DNA from: an uncultured Clostridium sp.
GTDB taxonomy: Bacteria; Bacillota; Clostridia; TANB77; CAG-508
Direction of reading: 5' to 3'
Assembly: GCA_900553985.1 (NCBI GenBank)
Contig: USFW01000011.1
Span: 1-46,940 of the forward strand
DNA: 46,940 nt
The notes under the pieces: generated by a model
Database searches by the model: none
Seen by the model: the letters and a program-made list of their open reading frames with translations, nothing else
Told to the model about the DNA's origin: nothing
Translations under genes and position numbers: made by a program
Part shown: one piece after another, positions 17,334 through 25,786 of the stretch
How positions within the stretch are numbered: the stretch's first letter is position 1
Layout: every line of letters starts with the position of its first letter

Positions 17334-19127
17334 ATGTTCAATATAGAAGAAGAACTAAAAAAATTGCCATCAAAACCTGGTGTATATGTTATGAGAGATA
17401 AAGAGGATAATATTATATATGTAGGTAAAGCAGTATCATTAAGAAATAGAGTAAGACAATATTTTAGAAAAAACAATAAAACTGCAAGAATAGAAAAAAT
17501 GGTAAGTTTGATAGACCACTTTGAATATATAGTTGTTGATAATGAAGCAGAAGCTCTTATATTAGAATGTAATTTAATTAAGAAAAATAGACCTAAATTT
17601 AATGTGTTATTGAAAGATGACAAAACATATCCATATATAAAAATAGATGTAAAATCAGACTATCCAGGAGTATATTACACAAGAAGAATAATAAATGATG
17701 GTTCAAAATATTTTGGTCCATATGCAAATCCAGGATCAGCAAAAGAGATGTTAGATTTTATAAAAGAAAGATATAAAATACATCAATGTAGAGTACTAAA
17801 AGATAGAACAAGACCATGTTTAAACTATCATATAAATCGATGTTTAGCTCCATGCATGGGAAATGTTAATAAAGAGGAGTATAGAGAACAAATAAATGAA
17901 ATAATAGATTTACTTGAAGGAAAGACAAGTAAAATTATAAGAGAAATACAAGAACAAATGAAAACAGCAGCAGAAAAAATGGATTATGAAAAAGCAGCAT
18001 ATTTACGAGATAAAATTCAAGCAATAGAAAGGGTATCAACAAAGCAAAAAGTATCAAATATTTCAGAAAATAATATAGATGTAATAGGACTGGCAAAAAC
18101 AGAATTAGAACTATGTATAGAAATATTTTTTGTTAGAGGAAGTAAAATGATAGGTAGAGAACATTACTTCTATAAAGACTTAAAAGATATGGAAGATAAG
18201 GAAATATTATCAGGATTTATAAAACAATACTATTTTGATAATCCAAATATCCCAAGTAAAATAATGATAAAAGAAGAAATAGAAGATAAAGAAGCAATTG
18301 AACAATGGCTATCAACAGAATTAGGAAAAAAGGTGGAAATAAAAACACCTAAAAAAGGCGAAAAATTAAGATTTGTTGAAATGGCAGAAAATAATGCAAA
18401 AGTTACATTACAAAATAAAGAAAAAGATAAAAGTGAAATATTAATAGAATTAAAAAATGTATTAAAATTAGATAAACTTCCAAGAAAAATAGAAACATAT
18501 GATATATCAAATATATCAGGAGAGTATATGGTAGCGGCAATGTGTGTAATGCAAGATGGAGTAATCAAGAAAAATTTATCAAGAAGATTTAAAATAAAAA
18601 CAGTTTATGGGCAAGATGACCCTAAATGTATGGAAGAGGTTATAACAAGAAGGATTAAACATTCTATTGAAGATGCAAATGGGGGATTTGGACGATTACC
18701 CGATGTAATATTTGCAGATGGAGGAATAACACAAATAAAAGCTACAAAAAGAGCAACTGAAAAATATAAAAATGATGGAGTAAATATAGCAGTATATGGA
18801 ATGGTAAAAAATGATAAACACCAAACAAGAGCTTTGATGAATGAAAATAGAGAAGAACTAGAAATATCAGAAGCTCTTATGAACTTAATTACAAAATTTC
18901 AAGATACAGTTCATGATACTGCAATAACATATCATAGAAAACTAAGAGATAAAGCCACAACAAAATCTGAATTAGATGATATTGCAGGAATTGGAGAAAA
19001 AAGAAAAAGAGAGTTATTAAAGAAATTTGGGAGTGTATCAAAAATTAAGGAAGCAACAGTTGAGGAATTAATTAGTGTAAAAGGAATAACAAAGGACATT
19101 GCTGAAAATATTAAAGAAATTAAGTAA
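17334..19127 (+). CDS. uvrC: Excinuclease ABC subunit C
   Basis: UvrC makes both incisions around a UvrAB-marked lesion in nucleotide excision repair. The 597-residue protein has a GIY-YIG nuclease domain at about 10-95 (PGVYVMRD...IIYVGKAVSLRNRVRQYF) and a Cys-rich segment (CRVLKDRTRPCLNYHINRCLAPC). A UVR motif lies at about 200-235, then an RNase H-like second nuclease (about 380-540, YDISNISG, FADGGITQI). The C terminus has helix-hairpin-helix motifs (LDDIAGIGEKRKRELLKKFG, VKGITKDIAENI). Length is normal. SD is AGAGG. It stands alone without uvrA or uvrB. Confidence 0.97.
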   Translation: MFNIEEELKKLPSKPGVYVMRDKEDNIIYVGKAVSLRNRVRQYFRKNNKTARIEKMVSLIDHFEYIVVDNEAEALILECNLIKKNRPKFNVLLKDDKTYPYIKIDVKSDYPGVYYTRRIINDGSKYFGPYANPGSAKEMLDFIKERYKIHQCRVLKDRTRPCLNYHINRCLAPCMGNVNKEEYREQINEIIDLLEGKTSKIIREIQEQMKTAAEKMDYEKAAYLRDKIQAIERVSTKQKVSNISENNIDVIGLAKTELELCIEIFFVRGSKMIGREHYFYKDLKDMEDKEILSGFIKQYYFDNPNIPSKIMIKEEIEDKEAIEQWLSTELGKKVEIKTPKKGEKLRFVEMAENNAKVTLQNKEKDKSEILIELKNVLKLDKLPRKIETYDISNISGEYMVAAMCVMQDGVIKKNLSRRFKIKTVYGQDDPKCMEEVITRRIKHSIEDANGGFGRLPDVIFADGGITQIKATKRATEKYKNDGVNIAVYGMVKNDKHQTRALMNENREELEISEALMNLITKFQDTVHDTAITYHRKLRDKATTKSELDDIAGIGEKRKRELLKKFGSVSKIKEATVEELISVKGITKDIAENIKEIK

Positions 19128-19317
19128 CTAGTTAATAACTAGCAGTAAAGATATATAAAATTACTTTTTATAATGTATCGATGTCATAAAATAAGAAAAG
19201 TAGCGAAGCTAAACTAGTAAAGCTATTTCAATTCTTTTTAAAGGTAACTTTTACTTGATGTATACGGAAAAATATTATATAGGGTAAAGATAAAAAGTTG
19301 ATTTTTCTTATAATAAA

Positions 19318-19353
19318 AAAGAAAATCCAGTAATTTACAACTAGATTTTCTTC
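19318..19353 (-). terminator. Terminator of the 51-aa minus-strand gene
   Basis: AAGAAAATC (19319-19327) pairs with GATTTTCTT (19344-19352) across a 16-nt loop. On the minus strand the hairpin runs into a long T-tract, as expected after the stop at 19386. Confidence 0.7.
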
Positions 19354-19385
19354 TCAAATTTTAAATTTCATAAAGATTCTACAGA

Positions 19386-19541
19386 TTATTTATATGAATT
19401 TTGAGTATCCCATATAGCTCTATATACAGAGCTAGCAGGAATAATTTGATTGATCTTTTGGCTATGAAATTTCTTAAATAAAGTATAGGCGAGTCCTATA
19501 GAAGAAATAGCCAAAATAGATACTAATACTTTTTTGTTCAT
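19386..19541 (-). CDS. 51-residue single-pass membrane protein
   Basis: The protein begins MNKKVLVSILAISSIGLAYT, one hydrophobic segment after a short positive head, then a basic and polar tail ending DTQNSYK. The ATG at 19541 has a perfect AGGAGG SD at 7 nt. The same frame stays open upstream to 19829, but that extension overlaps the opposite gene and promoter and has no SD. It is divergent from the 83-aa membrane protein gene. Unknown function. Confidence 0.7.
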   Translation of the reverse strand: MNKKVLVSILAISSIGLAYTLFKKFHSQKINQIIPASSVYRAIWDTQNSYK

Positions 19542-19649
19542 GATGATACCTCCTTGTTGATAAAAGTATAAAAGAATATTCTTTGAATCATAAAAAAGTA
19601 TATCATGTAATATTGAAAATATCAATAAAAAATGATGATATACATAAAG

Positions 19650-19678
19650 TTGCAAAATTGTCAACAATATAGTATAAT
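19650..19678 (+). promoter_or_regulatory. Promoter of the 83-aa gene
   Basis: TTGCAA (19650-19655), a 17-nt spacer and TATAAT (19673-19678), 41 nt before the ATG. Confidence 0.75.
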
Positions 19679-19719
19679 TATAGGGTAAATAGCAAAAGCT
19701 CATATAGGAGGTAAAAAAC

Positions 19720-19971
19720 ATGAAAAAATTATTTAGGAGAATTCGGAAATTAATTGTTTTTATGTTAATGTTAGTGGTTATTTTTACAATGGCATTAATA
19801 ATTTTAGGAGCAGCTTGCAATGTTGACAAAATAATAAGTATTTATAAGCAATTCTATGGCACATGGTCATGGGGAATGATGATATGCTTAGTTTTGTCAG
19901 GAATTACAGCAGGAATATGTGTAACATATTTGATTGCCAAGAAAACACATAAGAAAACTGAAGAAAATTAA
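19720..19971 (+). CDS. 83-residue two-pass membrane protein
   Basis: Residues 1-10 are basic (MKKLFRRIRK). Hydrophobic segments lie at about 11-33 and 48-72, with a C-terminal Lys-rich tail. This gives a small hairpin membrane protein with both ends inside. The start has GGAGG at the right distance and its own promoter, and a long hairpin terminator follows, so it is an independent transcript. No family recognised. Confidence 0.75.
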   Translation: MKKLFRRIRKLIVFMLMLVVIFTMALIILGAACNVDKIISIYKQFYGTWSWGMMICLVLSGITAGICVTYLIAKKTHKKTEEN

Positions 19972-19977
19972 AAAATG

Positions 19978-20062
19978 AGGAGAATTACAAATAAGTATTT
20001 TATTTACAATAGCAAAAATCTATGTAAATTTATTAATACTTTAAAAGTAATTCTTCTTTTTT
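19978..20062 (+). terminator. Long hairpin terminator
   Basis: The outer arms AGGAGAATTAC (19978-19988) and GTAATTCTTCT (20047-20057) pair with one G-U. Inner AAGTATTTTATTTAC and GTAAATTTATTAATACTT extend the stem imperfectly. A T-run follows to about 20062. Confidence 0.7.
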
Positions 20063-20111
20063 GTCATAATAGTAAGATAATAGCATATACATATAATGGG
20101 AGGGATGTATT

Positions 20112-20324
20112 ATGCAATATACAAATGAAAATATCTTAAAAGTAAATGGGAGAGCAGAAGTAAAAAAAATGAAAATTATGGGTAATGAAATTTTATGTAA
20201 AATGAAAGATAAAATAAAAAGACATAAATGGATATCAATAGCTATTATAACTTTAATTGTATTTTCAACAATAAATATAGTAATGGTGTATAATTTTATG
20301 AATTTATTACAGAAGTTATATTAA
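20112..20324 (+). CDS. 70-residue single-pass membrane protein
   Basis: An N-terminal 45-residue basic cytoplasmic part, including KMKDKIKRHKW, is followed by one membrane segment (SIAIITLIVFSTINIVMVYN) and a short tail. SD GGGAGGG precedes the ATG. The shape (basic head, TM, NLLQKL tail) is of a small membrane protein of unknown function. A later ATG within the ORF could give a shorter product, but the first one has the SD. Confidence 0.65.
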   Translation: MQYTNENILKVNGRAEVKKMKIMGNEILCKMKDKIKRHKWISIAIITLIVFSTINIVMVYNFMNLLQKLY

Positions 20325-20484
20325 ATTGTGAATGGTAATATTTATAGAGAAAAATGTAAGACTTAAAATAATAAAAGCTTGGTTTTTAATTAAAATTATG
20401 TTAAAATACTAATATATAATATATAAAGAAAATGAGGATTAATAAAAATTGGAAGGAGAGTAGTATTTTAACTACAAGGAGAGT

Positions 20485-21369
20485 ATGAGATTAGCAAGTG
20501 AATGGAAAGATTATAAAATATTAGATATGGCTGATGGTCAAAAATTGGAAAGATGGGGAGAAGTGGTTTTGTCAAGACCAGATCCTCAAATTATTTGGAA
20601 AAGCAAAAGCTTTCCAAGTAAATGGAAAGAAATAAATGCAGAATATCATAGAAGTAAAACAGGTGGAGGCGCATGGGAATTTAAAAAGAAAATGCCGAAA
20701 CAATGGCAGGTAAAGTATAAAAAATTGATATTTAATATAAAACCAATGGGATTTAAACATACAGGACTATTTCCAGAACAAGCAGTTAACTGGGACTGGA
20801 TGATAGAGAAAATACAAAAAGAAAAGAAAAATAAGAAAGAAGTAAAAGTATTAAATTTATTTGCATACACAGGTGGAGCAACTGTTGCTTGTTTATCAGC
20901 AGGCGCATCTGTTTGTCATGTTGATAGTTCTAAAGGAATGACAACCTGGGCTAAAGAAAATGTAATATCTTCAGGGTTACAAGATAGATCTGTTAGATTT
21001 ATAATAGATGATGTTGTTAAGTTTGTAAACAGGGAAATTAGAAGAGGAAATAAATATGATGCAATAATTATGGATCCACCTTCTTATGGAAGAGGTGCAA
21101 AAGGAGAAGTATGGCAGTTTGAAAATAATATATATGATTTGGTTGAATTATGTTCAAATGTGTTATCAGATGATCCATTATTTTTCTTAATAAACTCATA
21201 TACAACAGGAATTTCAAGTCAAGTATTAAAAAATATATTAAATATGGTTATTGATAAAAAATATAGAGGAGAAATTGATGCAGGAGAAATAGGCCTACCA
21301 ATGGAAAATTCAAAACTTATATTACCATGTGGAATATATGGAAGATGGGAGAAAAAATGCAAGAATTAA
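20485..21369 (+). CDS. Class I SAM-dependent rRNA methyltransferase (RlmI/RlmK-like)
   Basis: The 294-residue enzyme has an N-terminal substrate region (about 1-110) and a Rossmann methyltransferase fold. It carries motif I NLFAYTGGATVA (about 123-134), an acidic motif II (HVDSSKGM) and motif IV IIMDPPSYGRG (about 191-201). The layout matches PF10672 (RlmI/RlmK, 23S rRNA m5C/m7G methyltransferases) without an N-terminal PUA domain. The target base is not determinable. Two AAGGAGAG SD copies (20454-20461, 20476-20483) precede the ATG; the near one is only about 3 nt away. It overlaps the following pseudouridine synthase, suggesting a paired role in rRNA modification. Confidence 0.85.
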   Translation: MRLASEWKDYKILDMADGQKLERWGEVVLSRPDPQIIWKSKSFPSKWKEINAEYHRSKTGGGAWEFKKKMPKQWQVKYKKLIFNIKPMGFKHTGLFPEQAVNWDWMIEKIQKEKKNKKEVKVLNLFAYTGGATVACLSAGASVCHVDSSKGMTTWAKENVISSGLQDRSVRFIIDDVVKFVNREIRRGNKYDAIIMDPPSYGRGAKGEVWQFENNIYDLVELCSNVLSDDPLFFLINSYTTGISSQVLKNILNMVIDKKYRGEIDAGEIGLPMENSKLILPCGIYGRWEKKCKN

Positions 21370-22037
21370 AAATAATATATGAAGATAATCATATAATAGT
21401 TGTAGAAAAAAAGCCTAATATACCATCTCAATCAGATAAAACAGGCGATATTGATATGCTAACAATTGTAAAAGACTATATAAAAGAAAAATATAATAAA
21501 CCAGGAAATGTATATTTAGGATTAGTACATAGACTTGATAGACCAGTGGGGGGAATAATGATTTTTGCAAAGACATCAAAGGCTGCATCTAGACTTAGTA
21601 ATCAAGTAAGAGAAAAAATATTTAAGAAAGAATATTTAGCAGTAGTTGATGGCAAATTTGAACAAAAAAAAGGAAGTGTAACAGATTATTTATATAAAGA
21701 TGAAAGAAATAATATAAGTAAAGTAGTAAAAAAAGAAAAAAAGAATGCAAAACTAGCAAACTTGGATTATGAAGTTTTAAAATATAATAATGTAAAAAAT
21801 TTAAGTTTGGTAAAAATAAATTTACATACAGGAAGACATCATCAAATACGAGTACAATTGGCAAATTTTAATCATAGCATATTTGGAGATCAAAAATATG
21901 GGACAAGGGGGCAAGGTAAACAGATTGCTCTTTGGGCATATAAGTTAACAATTATACATCCAATTACAAAGGAAAAAATGGAATTTACAGATTTTCCTGA
22001 TAGCATTGGAACATGGTGTATATTAAAAGAAAAATAA
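21357..22037 (+). CDS. RluA-family RNA pseudouridine synthase
   Basis: The 226-residue enzyme contains the family motif GLVHRLDRPVGGIMIFAKT, in which the Asp of HRLD is the nucleophile, and the C-terminal HTGRHHQIRVQLA and GDQKYGT blocks. It has no S4 domain at the N terminus, like the short RluA/TruC-type members. I chose the ATG at 21357, which follows GGGAG at 5 nt. It overlaps the end of the methyltransferase gene by 13 nt, evidence of translational coupling. The frame extends to 21327, without an SD. The target RNA is unknown. Confidence 0.9.
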   Translation: MQELKIIYEDNHIIVVEKKPNIPSQSDKTGDIDMLTIVKDYIKEKYNKPGNVYLGLVHRLDRPVGGIMIFAKTSKAASRLSNQVREKIFKKEYLAVVDGKFEQKKGSVTDYLYKDERNNISKVVKKEKKNAKLANLDYEVLKYNNVKNLSLVKINLHTGRHHQIRVQLANFNHSIFGDQKYGTRGQGKQIALWAYKLTIIHPITKEKMEFTDFPDSIGTWCILKEK

Positions 22038-22040
22038 TAA

Positions 22041-22086
22041 AATAACAGTTTAGTTACAAGTTTATGTAAGTAGACTGTTATTTTTT
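22041..22086 (+). terminator. Terminator after the pseudouridine synthase gene
   Basis: AATAACAGT (22041-22049) pairs with ACTGTTATT (22074-22082), with partial extension inward, followed by TTTT. Confidence 0.75.
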
Positions 22087-22184
22087 ATATAGATATATTT
22101 ATAAAAAATAACAATTATATAAATATGATTTGTGAAAAAATATTTTGTAAAATGAAAATTTTATAAAAATATAAATAAAAAGTT

Positions 22185-22213
22185 TTGATATGTAAATTAG
22201 GAGCTTTTATAAA
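22185..22213 (+). promoter_or_regulatory. Promoter of agrBD
   Basis: TTGATA (22185-22190), a 17-nt spacer and TATAAA (22208-22213), about 65 nt before the agrB start. I see no AgrA-type direct repeats immediately upstream. Confidence 0.6.
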
Positions 22214-22277
22214 ATAAGTAATACAATTTTAAAATTTATTGATAGAATCAGAATAGTTAAGAATTGAGGTGAAAAAA

Positions 22278-22889
22278 ATGATAGACAAGATATGTACATT
22301 TTTAACAAAAAAGATACAAAAAGAAATGCCGGAGATAGATGAAGAAAGAGCTGAAGTAATAAATTATGGACTACAAAATATAATAGGAGAGATACCAAAA
22401 ATATTTTTATTATTTTTTATTTCTTGGTTATTAGGAGTATTAAAAGAAGTAGTATTTATGTTTATTGTTTTATCGCCATATAGAGGAGCTTCTGGGGGGG
22501 TTCACTTAAAAACACATATAGGGTGTTTAATTGGAACTACTATATTTTATTGTGGAATAGGATTTTTAAGTAAAACTATAGTATTAGAGGAGACAATAAA
22601 ATATTTATTAGTAGCAGGAGTCTGGATATTTGGAATGATAATGATAAAATTGTATGCTCCAGCTGATACAGAAAATGTTCCGATATTATCAAGGAAAGAA
22701 AGAAGAAAGAAACAAATAATGGCATATCTAACTTTTACAATTGGGATGGTAGCTAGCTTATTTATAAAAAATAATATAATTTCAAATATTTTAATTTTTG
22801 GTAATTTATTGCAAACAATAAATATAACTAAGTTAGCATATAAAATAACTAAAAATAAGTATGGATATGAAGTTTATGGTTTAAGTTAA
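22278..22889 (+). CDS. agrB: AgrB-type membrane cysteine protease (autoinducer processing)
   Basis: AgrB cleaves the C-terminal tail of AgrD and forms the thiolactone of the signalling peptide. The 203-residue protein has about five membrane segments and the signature RGASGGVHLKTHIGC, with catalytic His76 and Cys83 seven residues apart, the exact family spacing. I chose the ATG at 22278, preceded by AGGTGA; a GTG three codons upstream lies inside the SD. The next gene, 45 nt downstream, encodes the matching AgrD. The kinase and regulator genes lie downstream on the opposite strand. Confidence 0.95.
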   Translation: MIDKICTFLTKKIQKEMPEIDEERAEVINYGLQNIIGEIPKIFLLFFISWLLGVLKEVVFMFIVLSPYRGASGGVHLKTHIGCLIGTTIFYCGIGFLSKTIVLEETIKYLLVAGVWIFGMIMIKLYAPADTENVPILSRKERRKKQIMAYLTFTIGMVASLFIKNNIISNILIFGNLLQTINITKLAYKITKNKYGYEVYGLS

Positions 22890-22934
22890 TTTGTTTTAAA
22901 AATAAATTAAATAATATAAAAGGAGGAATTTGTT

Positions 22935-23054
22935 ATGTTAAAAATGTTAAGTAAATTAGCTGAAAAATATGCTAAAATCACTAATACTACTTGCTGGGGA
23001 GCATGTGTATATCATCAACCAAAAATGCCAGCATCATTAATAAAAAAAGATTAG
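22935..23054 (+). CDS. agrD: AgrD-like cyclic autoinducer peptide precursor
   Basis: This 39-residue ORF has an AGGAGG SD. It has an amphipathic N-terminal leader (MLKMLSKLAEKYAKITNT), a core TCWGACVY and the conserved C-terminal recognition tail HQPKMPASLIKKD, typical of AgrD from Clostridia. There are two cysteines, Cys20 and Cys24, so the ring residue is ambiguous: Cys20 with the following four residues, or Cys24. It sits 45 nt after agrB and before a strong terminator, so it is the last gene of the agrBD transcript. Confidence 0.9.
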   Translation: MLKMLSKLAEKYAKITNTTCWGACVYHQPKMPASLIKKD

Positions 23055-23103
23055 AATTTGACAAAGTATTTTGTTATTGAAAAAGTTATTTATAATCAAT
23101 CAG

Positions 23104-23140
23104 TAAAAGAGGATTTCTAAAATTGAAATCCTCTTTTAAC
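23104..23140 (+). terminator. Terminator of agrBD
   Basis: A 13-bp perfect stem TAAAAGAGGATTT/AAATCCTCTTTTA with a 9-nt loop. Confidence 0.85.
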
Positions 23141-23222
23141 ATAGTGTTTTAGTTTAAATTTAAGTAATAATATTAATTAAATGATATATTTACTTGTAGA
23201 TATAAATAATATGATATAAAAT

Positions 23223-23261
23223 AAAAACCTCTTCCTTATTTTTTAATGAATAGAGGTTTTT
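23223..23261 (-). terminator. Terminator of agrAC
   Basis: AAAAACCTCT (23223-23232) pairs with AGAGGTTTTT (23252-23261). It lies 11 nt beyond the agrC stop on the minus strand. Confidence 0.8.
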
Positions 23262-23271
23262 AAAACTATTT

Positions 23272-24618
23272 TTAATAATAAATTTCTAATTGCTGACAGA
23301 AGTATTTATCACTTTTTGTTGTAAAAATAGAGACATTTGTATTGCTTTTTAAAATTTTATTAACTTCCCATAGTCCTAATCCTGTATGATTTTCTTTTTC
23401 TGATACACCTTTTCCAAATATTTTTACAGTATCAACATTTTTGTTTTTGTATGTATTTTCAATACTGATTAATTGTCTATGTTTTCTAAAATCATCTCTA
23501 AAAACAATATTAATTATTTTATTATCACATTCTTCACTAGCTTCAATAGCATTATCTAATAATATACCTAAAATTCTTGCGAACTCATAAATTTTCATTT
23601 TTAAATCATTTAAATCAAGTAATAAAGACATATTTACTTTGATATTTTTGCTATCAGCTTCTCTATATTTTGTTGTTAATAAATTATATATACCTGGATT
23701 ATTAATTATTTCTGGATTTAATATATATAAATTACTAACTTTTTGACAATCACCTTCTAATTGTAAATAATATTTTCGTAATCCATCCATATCATTTGTT
23801 TTTACATAGCCACCTATAGTAGTAACAATATTATCGAAATCATGTTTAAAACCTCTAACATTGTCATGCAAAATTTTTAATGTTTTATTATATTCTTCTG
23901 CTGTTTGTAATTTTTTTGTAGTTTCACTTAAGTTTATAGTTTTAGTTAAACTAAATATACTAATTCCTAAGTAAGAAATTAATGAAAGAAAACTTAAAAA
24001 AGTAATAAATATAGGAATATTATCTATATAATATCCTTCAATGAAACTTTGAATTGCTAAAGTTATAATTGCAAATATAAAATTTAGAGTAATTATTCTT
24101 TTATTTTTTAAACTAATATCATTAAAGAAAGTTATTTTAAACTTAGTAAGTTTTAAAATGCATATAGTTAAAAAAACAAAAAGATAAAGTGTTATAGAAT
24201 ATCCAATTGTATATATAGGTGTTGTTGATAGTGTTTCAGAAGATATATGTAGCAATGTTAAAAATGAATTTAATATTAATGCACTTATAATACTATATGT
24301 AGCAAAAGATATTACAGTACCAATGAATGCTTTTAAAGTAGTAATATGAAATACTATTTTAGCAACTAAAAACAACAATAAATAATTTAGGAAAACATTG
24401 TAAGGTGCAGGAAGAAAAAGCTTACTTAATATAGTAAAAGTACCTGCTAAGAAGGTATATAATAATTGTTGTTTTCTAGATGATTTTATGTCCAAGAATA
24501 CCAGGAAGATTTTCATAAATAAATAGAATTCTATGAAAGCTAATGGTAAAGAAAAAATCATAGTATTCACTATACTAGGTGTGTTAAGAGTTGACCATAT
24601 ATTATTTATTAATTCCAT
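23272..24618 (-). CDS. agrC: AgrC-type sensor histidine kinase
   Basis: The 448-residue receptor kinase would bind the AgrD-derived peptide. About six membrane segments span residues 15-225, then a linker and a GHKL kinase of the HPK10 type. The phospho-acceptor is probably His259 in GFKHDFDN, the N-box is LLDNAIEAS (Asn356) and the glycine box is HTGLGLW (411-417). A D-box is absent, as is usual for AgrC-type kinases. It overlaps the end of agrA by 17 nt, so agrA-agrC is an operon read toward agrBD. Confidence 0.93.
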   Translation of the reverse strand: MELINNIWSTLNTPSIVNTMIFSLPLAFIEFYLFMKIFLVFLDIKSSRKQQLLYTFLAGTFTILSKLFLPAPYNVFLNYLLLFLVAKIVFHITTLKAFIGTVISFATYSIISALILNSFLTLLHISSETLSTTPIYTIGYSITLYLFVFLTICILKLTKFKITFFNDISLKNKRIITLNFIFAIITLAIQSFIEGYYIDNIPIFITFLSFLSLISYLGISIFSLTKTINLSETTKKLQTAEEYNKTLKILHDNVRGFKHDFDNIVTTIGGYVKTNDMDGLRKYYLQLEGDCQKVSNLYILNPEIINNPGIYNLLTTKYREADSKNIKVNMSLLLDLNDLKMKIYEFARILGILLDNAIEASEECDNKIINIVFRDDFRKHRQLISIENTYKNKNVDTVKIFGKGVSEKENHTGLGLWEVNKILKSNTNVSIFTTKSDKYFCQQLEIYY

Positions 24619-25315
24619 AATCTTTTATAACCTCCAAAAATTCATTTTTAAATTTTGGTCCAATATAACAACAATTGTTATTATCAAAATAAACAGTTAA
24701 AGTTACTGGATCAATACTTTTTATATTATTAATGTTCACTATATAAGACTTATGGCATCTAATAAAAGTTTCTGGTAAGCTATCAGCCATTTTATTAAAT
24801 GAACTATAAGTTTCATAGTTACAAGAAGAGGTATGAAAAATTAATTTCATACCATCTCTGTAAATATATTGAATTGCAGATTCATCGACTAAAGTATTTT
24901 TATTGTCAATTTTAATATATTTTTTTGGTAATCCATAGACATCTTCAAATAATCTCTTAACAGTATCTTCTAATCTGTCAAGAGTTACTGGTTTAGGCAA
25001 GTAATCAAAAGTTTTATATTTATATGCAACCATAGCATATTCTAAGTGAGCAGTAGTAAATATAAGATAAACATCTTTATTTTTCTTTCTAATTTCTTCA
25101 GCTAGATCTAGACCAGATTTATCAGATTTTAAATTTATATCTAATAGAAGAACATCAATTCTTTCTTCATCAAAATGATTCAATAAAGCTTCAACATCAT
25201 CAGATTTAAAAGTGATTTGAGCTTCAAAATCGTTTTTTAAAAAAATTTCATTTAATAAAGTTGCCAACTTATTTAAAATATTTAAATTATCATCGCAAAT
25301 TGCGAAATTTAACAT
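24602..25315 (-). CDS. agrA: AgrA-type response regulator with LytTR DNA-binding domain
   Basis: The 237-residue protein has a receiver domain (acidic pocket CDD at 7-9, phospho-acceptor Asp59 in LLLDINL) and a LytTR domain from about residue 130 (KYIKIDNK..., FIRCHKSYIVNINNIKSI). LytTR regulators bind repeats upstream of agr-type promoters. I use the ATG at 25315, with AAGGGG upstream; the GTG at 25324 is within the SD. It is the first gene of the agrA-agrC operon. A 9-bp inverted repeat at 25355-25384 covers its likely promoter. Confidence 0.93.
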   Translation of the reverse strand: MLNFAICDDNLNILNKLATLLNEIFLKNDFEAQITFKSDDVEALLNHFDEERIDVLLLDINLKSDKSGLDLAEEIRKKNKDVYLIFTTAHLEYAMVAYKYKTFDYLPKPVTLDRLEDTVKRLFEDVYGLPKKYIKIDNKNTLVDESAIQYIYRDGMKLIFHTSSCNYETYSSFNKMADSLPETFIRCHKSYIVNINNIKSIDPVTLTVYFDNNNCCYIGPKFKNEFLEVIKDYGINK

Positions 25316-25786
25316 AAAATACACCCCTTAAATATATTTACTATCGTTAAAAACGGTAATTTCGACAATAAAATAGAAATTACCTAAATTTTCCAAAATC
25401 AACTACAATATATTCTAAAAAATGAATATTGTCAAGACTTAATTTACAAAATTATCCATAAATTGTCAATGAAAGTGAATGATTAGTTCTAGTTAAAGAT
25501 AAAAATACAATAAGAGATGCTATAAGTGCATAAAAGAAATGAAATTTTACATATTATTAAAATAAAGAATATTTTTCTGAACTTGTTTATGTAGAAAATT
25601 ATTTCCACAAATATAAAAATGGTATTTTAGAGATATTAATAAATTAGTATTTCTTTTTTTCATAATATGGAGACTAAAATATTGATAATAGTTTTTCATT
25701 AAAAGTAATGGTTTAAAAAATAAATACATAAAATTAAAAAACAAAAATATATATTTATATAAAGGATAAAGTAGGAGGAAAAAACA
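25316..25786. other. Divergent region between agrA and the pdaA-like gene
   Basis: About 470 nt with no credible gene. It holds an inverted repeat GGTAATTTC (25355-25363)/GAAATTACC (25376-25384). On the minus strand a weak TTGTCG-17-GATAGT promoter for agrA has its -35 between the two arms. The rest is AT-rich with no further recognised site except the SD of the next gene. Confidence 0.5.
25355..25384 (-). promoter_or_regulatory. Inverted repeat over the candidate agrA promoter
   Basis: Arms of 9 bp (GGTAATTTC / GAAATTACC) are separated by 12 bp, so their centres are 21 bp apart, two helical turns. The minus-strand -35 TTGTCG falls in the gap. It could be an operator for AgrA or another regulator; not a match to any site I know. 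Confidence 0.5.

Noticed and set aside
19542..19829. Long N-terminal extension of the 51-aa gene
   Set aside because: It overlaps the divergent promoter and the opposite 83-aa gene. The perfect SD lies at 19548-19554 before the inner ATG.
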